From Microbacterium luteolum (GTDB lineage Bacteria; Actinomycetota; Actinomycetes; Actinomycetales; Microbacteriaceae): a stretch of 64,000 nt of DNA. Shown here in pieces: positions 62,118 to 64,000 of the stretch. The first letter of the stretch is position 1. Each line of letters starts with the position of its first letter. The notes under the pieces were generated by a model, which made no database searches, was not told the origin of the DNA, and saw only the letters and a list, made by a program, of their open reading frames with translations. The DNA lies in NCBI RefSeq assembly GCF_039533965.1, contig NZ_BAAAUN010000001.1, forward strand, positions 3,260,950 through 3,324,949, written 5' to 3'. The translations under genes and the position numbers were made by a program.

Positions 62118-62151
62118 AGGGGCCGATCGCGCGGAACAGCGATCGGCCCCT
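62118..62151. terminator. bidirectional terminator between convergent genes
   Basis: Perfect 13-bp arms AGGGGCCGATCGC and GCGATCGGCCCCT flank an 8-nt loop, centred in the 73-bp gap between convergent stops. There is no long T-run on either side. Confidence 0.85.
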
Positions 62152-62164
62152 CCCCACCGCGTCC

Positions 62165-63541
62165 TCAGCGCCGGATGACCTTGGTCGCCGCCATCGCCTT
62201 CAGCCCTTCGACGCCGAACTCCAGGCCGTAGCCCGACGCCTTCGTGCCGCCGAAGGGCACCTGCGGGTCGACGCCGCCGTGCTGGTTGATCCACACGGTG
62301 CCGGCATCGAGCCGCTGGGCGATCAGGGCCGCCGCGTCGGGATCCGGACCCCACACCGAGGCGCCCAGTCCCTGCTCCGTGCCGTTGGCGCGGCGGACGG
62401 CGTCGTCGACGTCGGTGTAGCGGATGACCGGCAGCACGGGGCCGAACTGCTCCTCGACCACGACGGCGGCGTCGTCGTCGACATCCGCGATGATCGTGGG
62501 GCGGTAGAAGAGCGGGCCCAGCTCTACGGCGGGCTCCCCTCCGGTGACGATCCGGGCGCCGCGCTCTTCGGCGTCACGGACGAGCCGGGCGACGATGTCG
62601 AACTGTGCGGGGTTCTGGACGGGGCCGAGCCGGTTGGCCTTGTCGTGGCCGGAGCCCATGGGGGCCGCCTCCGCACGGGCGGCGAGCGCCGCCACCGTCT
62701 CCGCGTAGATCGAGTCGTGCACATACAGACGCTTCAGGGCGGCGCACACCTGGCCGGTGTTCATGAAGGCGCCCCAGAAGAGCGTGTCGGCGATGGCGTC
62801 GACGTCGGTGCCGGGGAGGACGATGCCGGCGTCGTTGCCGCCGAGCTCGAGGGTGAGACGGGCGAGGTTCGCCGACGAGCTCTCCACGATCCGGCGTCCT
62901 GTGGCCGTCGAACCGGTGAACACGATCTTCGCGATGTCGGGGTGGGAGGCGAGGGCCGCGCCCACCTCGCGGTCGCCGGAGATGGCGGTGACCACATCGG
63001 CGGGCAGGTGCCGACGGAAGATCTCGACGAGCGCCAGCACGCTCAACGGGGTGTTCTCGGACGGCTTGATCACGACGGTGTTGCCCATCCGGAGCGCCGG
63101 CGCGATGTGCCAGACCGCGATCATGACCGGGAAGTTCCACGGGCCGATCGAGGCGACCACCCCGAGCGGGACGTAGTGCAGTTCGGATCCCTCGGCGAGC
63201 TGCTGCGGCTCGAGCACCGTGTCGGCGGCTCCGCGCAGCCAGTGCGCGGCCCCGTGCGCCTCGCCTTCGCCGGCGACCTTGCCCTGCTCGTGCGTGATGA
63301 TCTGACCGAGTTCCACGGCATGCGCGTCGATGTCGTCCGCGACCAGGCGCATGAGCCGTGACCGCTCGGCGTGGCCGAGGGCGGACCAGGATGCCTGGGC
63401 GAGCGAGGCCGCGGCGATCGCCGCATCGAGGTCGGCGACGCTCTGCACCGGCGCATGCCCGATGACCTCGCGGGTCGCCGCGTCGAGGATCGGACGGCCG
63501 GTGTCCGCGGTGGCCGTCACTGTCTGGAGGAGTTCGTTCAT
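62165..63541 (-). CDS. NAD(P)-dependent aldehyde dehydrogenase
   Basis: This 458-aa aldehyde dehydrogenase has IGPWNFPVMIAVWHIAPA, FTGSTATGRRIV, the catalytic glutamate in LTLELGGNDAG and the catalytic cysteine in NTGQVCAALKRLYV. It is of the broad aliphatic/semialdehyde type and only distantly like the enzyme at 52692. It lies 62 bp downstream of the PucR/CdaR-type regulator gene on the same strand, with AAAGGA about 9 nt before the ATG. Confidence 0.9.
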   Translation of the reverse strand: MNELLQTVTATADTGRPILDAATREVIGHAPVQSVADLDAAIAAASLAQASWSALGHAERSRLMRLVADDIDAHAVELGQIITHEQGKVAGEGEAHGAAHWLRGAADTVLEPQQLAEGSELHYVPLGVVASIGPWNFPVMIAVWHIAPALRMGNTVVIKPSENTPLSVLALVEIFRRHLPADVVTAISGDREVGAALASHPDIAKIVFTGSTATGRRIVESSSANLARLTLELGGNDAGIVLPGTDVDAIADTLFWGAFMNTGQVCAALKRLYVHDSIYAETVAALAARAEAAPMGSGHDKANRLGPVQNPAQFDIVARLVRDAEERGARIVTGGEPAVELGPLFYRPTIIADVDDDAAVVVEEQFGPVLPVIRYTDVDDAVRRANGTEQGLGASVWGPDPDAAALIAQRLDAGTVWINQHGGVDPQVPFGGTKASGYGLEFGVEGLKAMAATKVIRR

Positions 63542-63603
63542 TTCCGTTTCCTTTCCCGGAGTCTCCGGGGTCGTCGTGCCGTGAGGCGCGGTCTTCGAGA
63601 GTC

Positions 63604-64000
63604 CTAGTGGCGCAGGCCGGCGAGTGTGGCCACGCGCAGTCCGGTGTGGAGCTCACGACGTACGAGGCCATCGGACAGATCGACGTCGATGATCGCCCTC
63701 ACCCGGTCGAGGCGGTAGTACAGGGTGCTGCGGTGCACGTGCAGCTCCTGCGCGGTGCGCTGCGCGTCGCATCCGCAGTCGAGGTACGCCTCGAGCGTCT
63801 CCGCCAGATCCGGCCCGGACTGCTCGACGAGCAGCTGCTGCACCGGTACCGGGAGATCCGCCGTCGTCAGGTCTTCCAGCGGCAGCTGCAGGAGCACGCG
63901 GTCGAGTCCGAGATCCGCCCAGTGCACGACGCGGTCCCTCATCGGATCGACAGCGGCTCCTCGCCCGGCGATGCGCGCCTCGCGGAGCGAGCGGTGAGCG
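63604..64000 (-). CDS. PucR/CdaR-type transcriptional regulator (5' end outside window)
   Basis: The visible part is the C-terminal ~130 residues of a PucR/CdaR family activator. The reading frame stays open to the window edge (SLREARIAGRGAAVDP before the first internal Met), so the start is beyond 64000. The HTH is DCGCDAQRTAQELHVHRS followed by TLYYRLDRV, and VVHWADLGLDRVLLQL before it is typical of the family's GGDEF-like core end. Members activate purine, diacid or aromatic catabolic genes in response to substrate, so it is the nearest candidate to act at the three shared promoters. Confidence 0.88.
   Translation of the reverse strand, partial: AHRSLREARIAGRGAAVDPMRDRVVHWADLGLDRVLLQLPLEDLTTADLPVPVQQLLVEQSGPDLAETLEAYLDCGCDAQRTAQELHVHRSTLYYRLDRVRAIIDVDLSDGLVRRELHTGLRVATLAGLRH

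Overview
The window is high-GC actinobacterial DNA. Codon bias, frequent GCATCC/GGATGC words, 4-bp ATGA/GTGA gene overlaps and many apparently leaderless promoters (TAnnnT 6-7 nt before the start codon) suggest Microbacteriaceae, most likely Microbacterium; this rests on style and gene content, not a database match. It is densely coded with no gene-free stretch above 300 bp (largest gap 49722-49999). I saw no rRNA, tRNA, CRISPR array, prophage or insertion sequence.

Left third (1-29153): carbohydrate catabolism in three adjacent blocks. Block A (1123-10619) is a minus-strand operon with a 2-hydroxyacid-type dehydrogenase, a cytoplasmic Cys-type sulfatase, a sugar ABC importer, an atypical Gfo/Idh/MocA protein, a formylglycine-generating enzyme (FGE) that would activate the sulfatase, and two DUF202 membrane proteins. 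A divergent ROK regulator and a perfect 17-bp palindrome sit upstream. Block B (11186-22804) pairs a heparinase II/III-like protein and a DeoR/LacI-like hybrid regulator with a divergent operon: DUF2264 protein, ABC importer, YesL-like protein, a second dehydrogenase of the same odd subtype, and an acyltransferase fused to an unfamiliar helical domain. Two TGATCGAAA boxes lie between the divergent units. Neither polysaccharide enzyme nor the sulfatase has a signal peptide, so the model is import of sulfated and/or uronate-containing oligosaccharides followed by cytoplasmic breakdown. Block C (22870-29153) is an operon of a Gfo/Idh/MocA oxidoreductase, a DUF993 aldolase-like protein, two sugar isomerase/epimerases, a LacI regulator and glycerate kinase behind a LacI-type operator.

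Middle (29150-52564): housekeeping and transport. It holds phosphoglucomutase, an AraC regulator, prephenate dehydratase, a nitrate assimilation/molybdenum cofactor group (nitrate reductase, FAD/2Fe-2S partner, NarK-type transporter, DUF6457, MobA, MoeA), an LLM flavoprotein, a MarR/FAD-monooxygenase pair, a CPA1 Na+/H+ antiporter, a dicarboxylate symporter, an XRE/DUF2975-type membrane-protein operon and clpC.

Right end (52584-64000): an aromatic catabolic region with two aldehyde dehydrogenases, two class A flavin hydroxylases, a class III extradiol dioxygenase, a LigJ-like amidohydrolase, three tandem RraA/LigK-like proteins and a PucR/CdaR-type regulator cut by the window end. The set resembles 4,5-(meta-)cleavage of a trihydroxylated aromatic acid such as gallate, through 4-oxalomesaconate and 4-carboxy-4-hydroxy-2-oxoadipate to pyruvate and oxaloacetate. 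Three transcription starts share one promoter design (a GACA-n2-GTGTCGG palindrome, a GTTTC box 12-13 nt further on, then a TAGCnT -10), indicating a common, probably activating, regulator.
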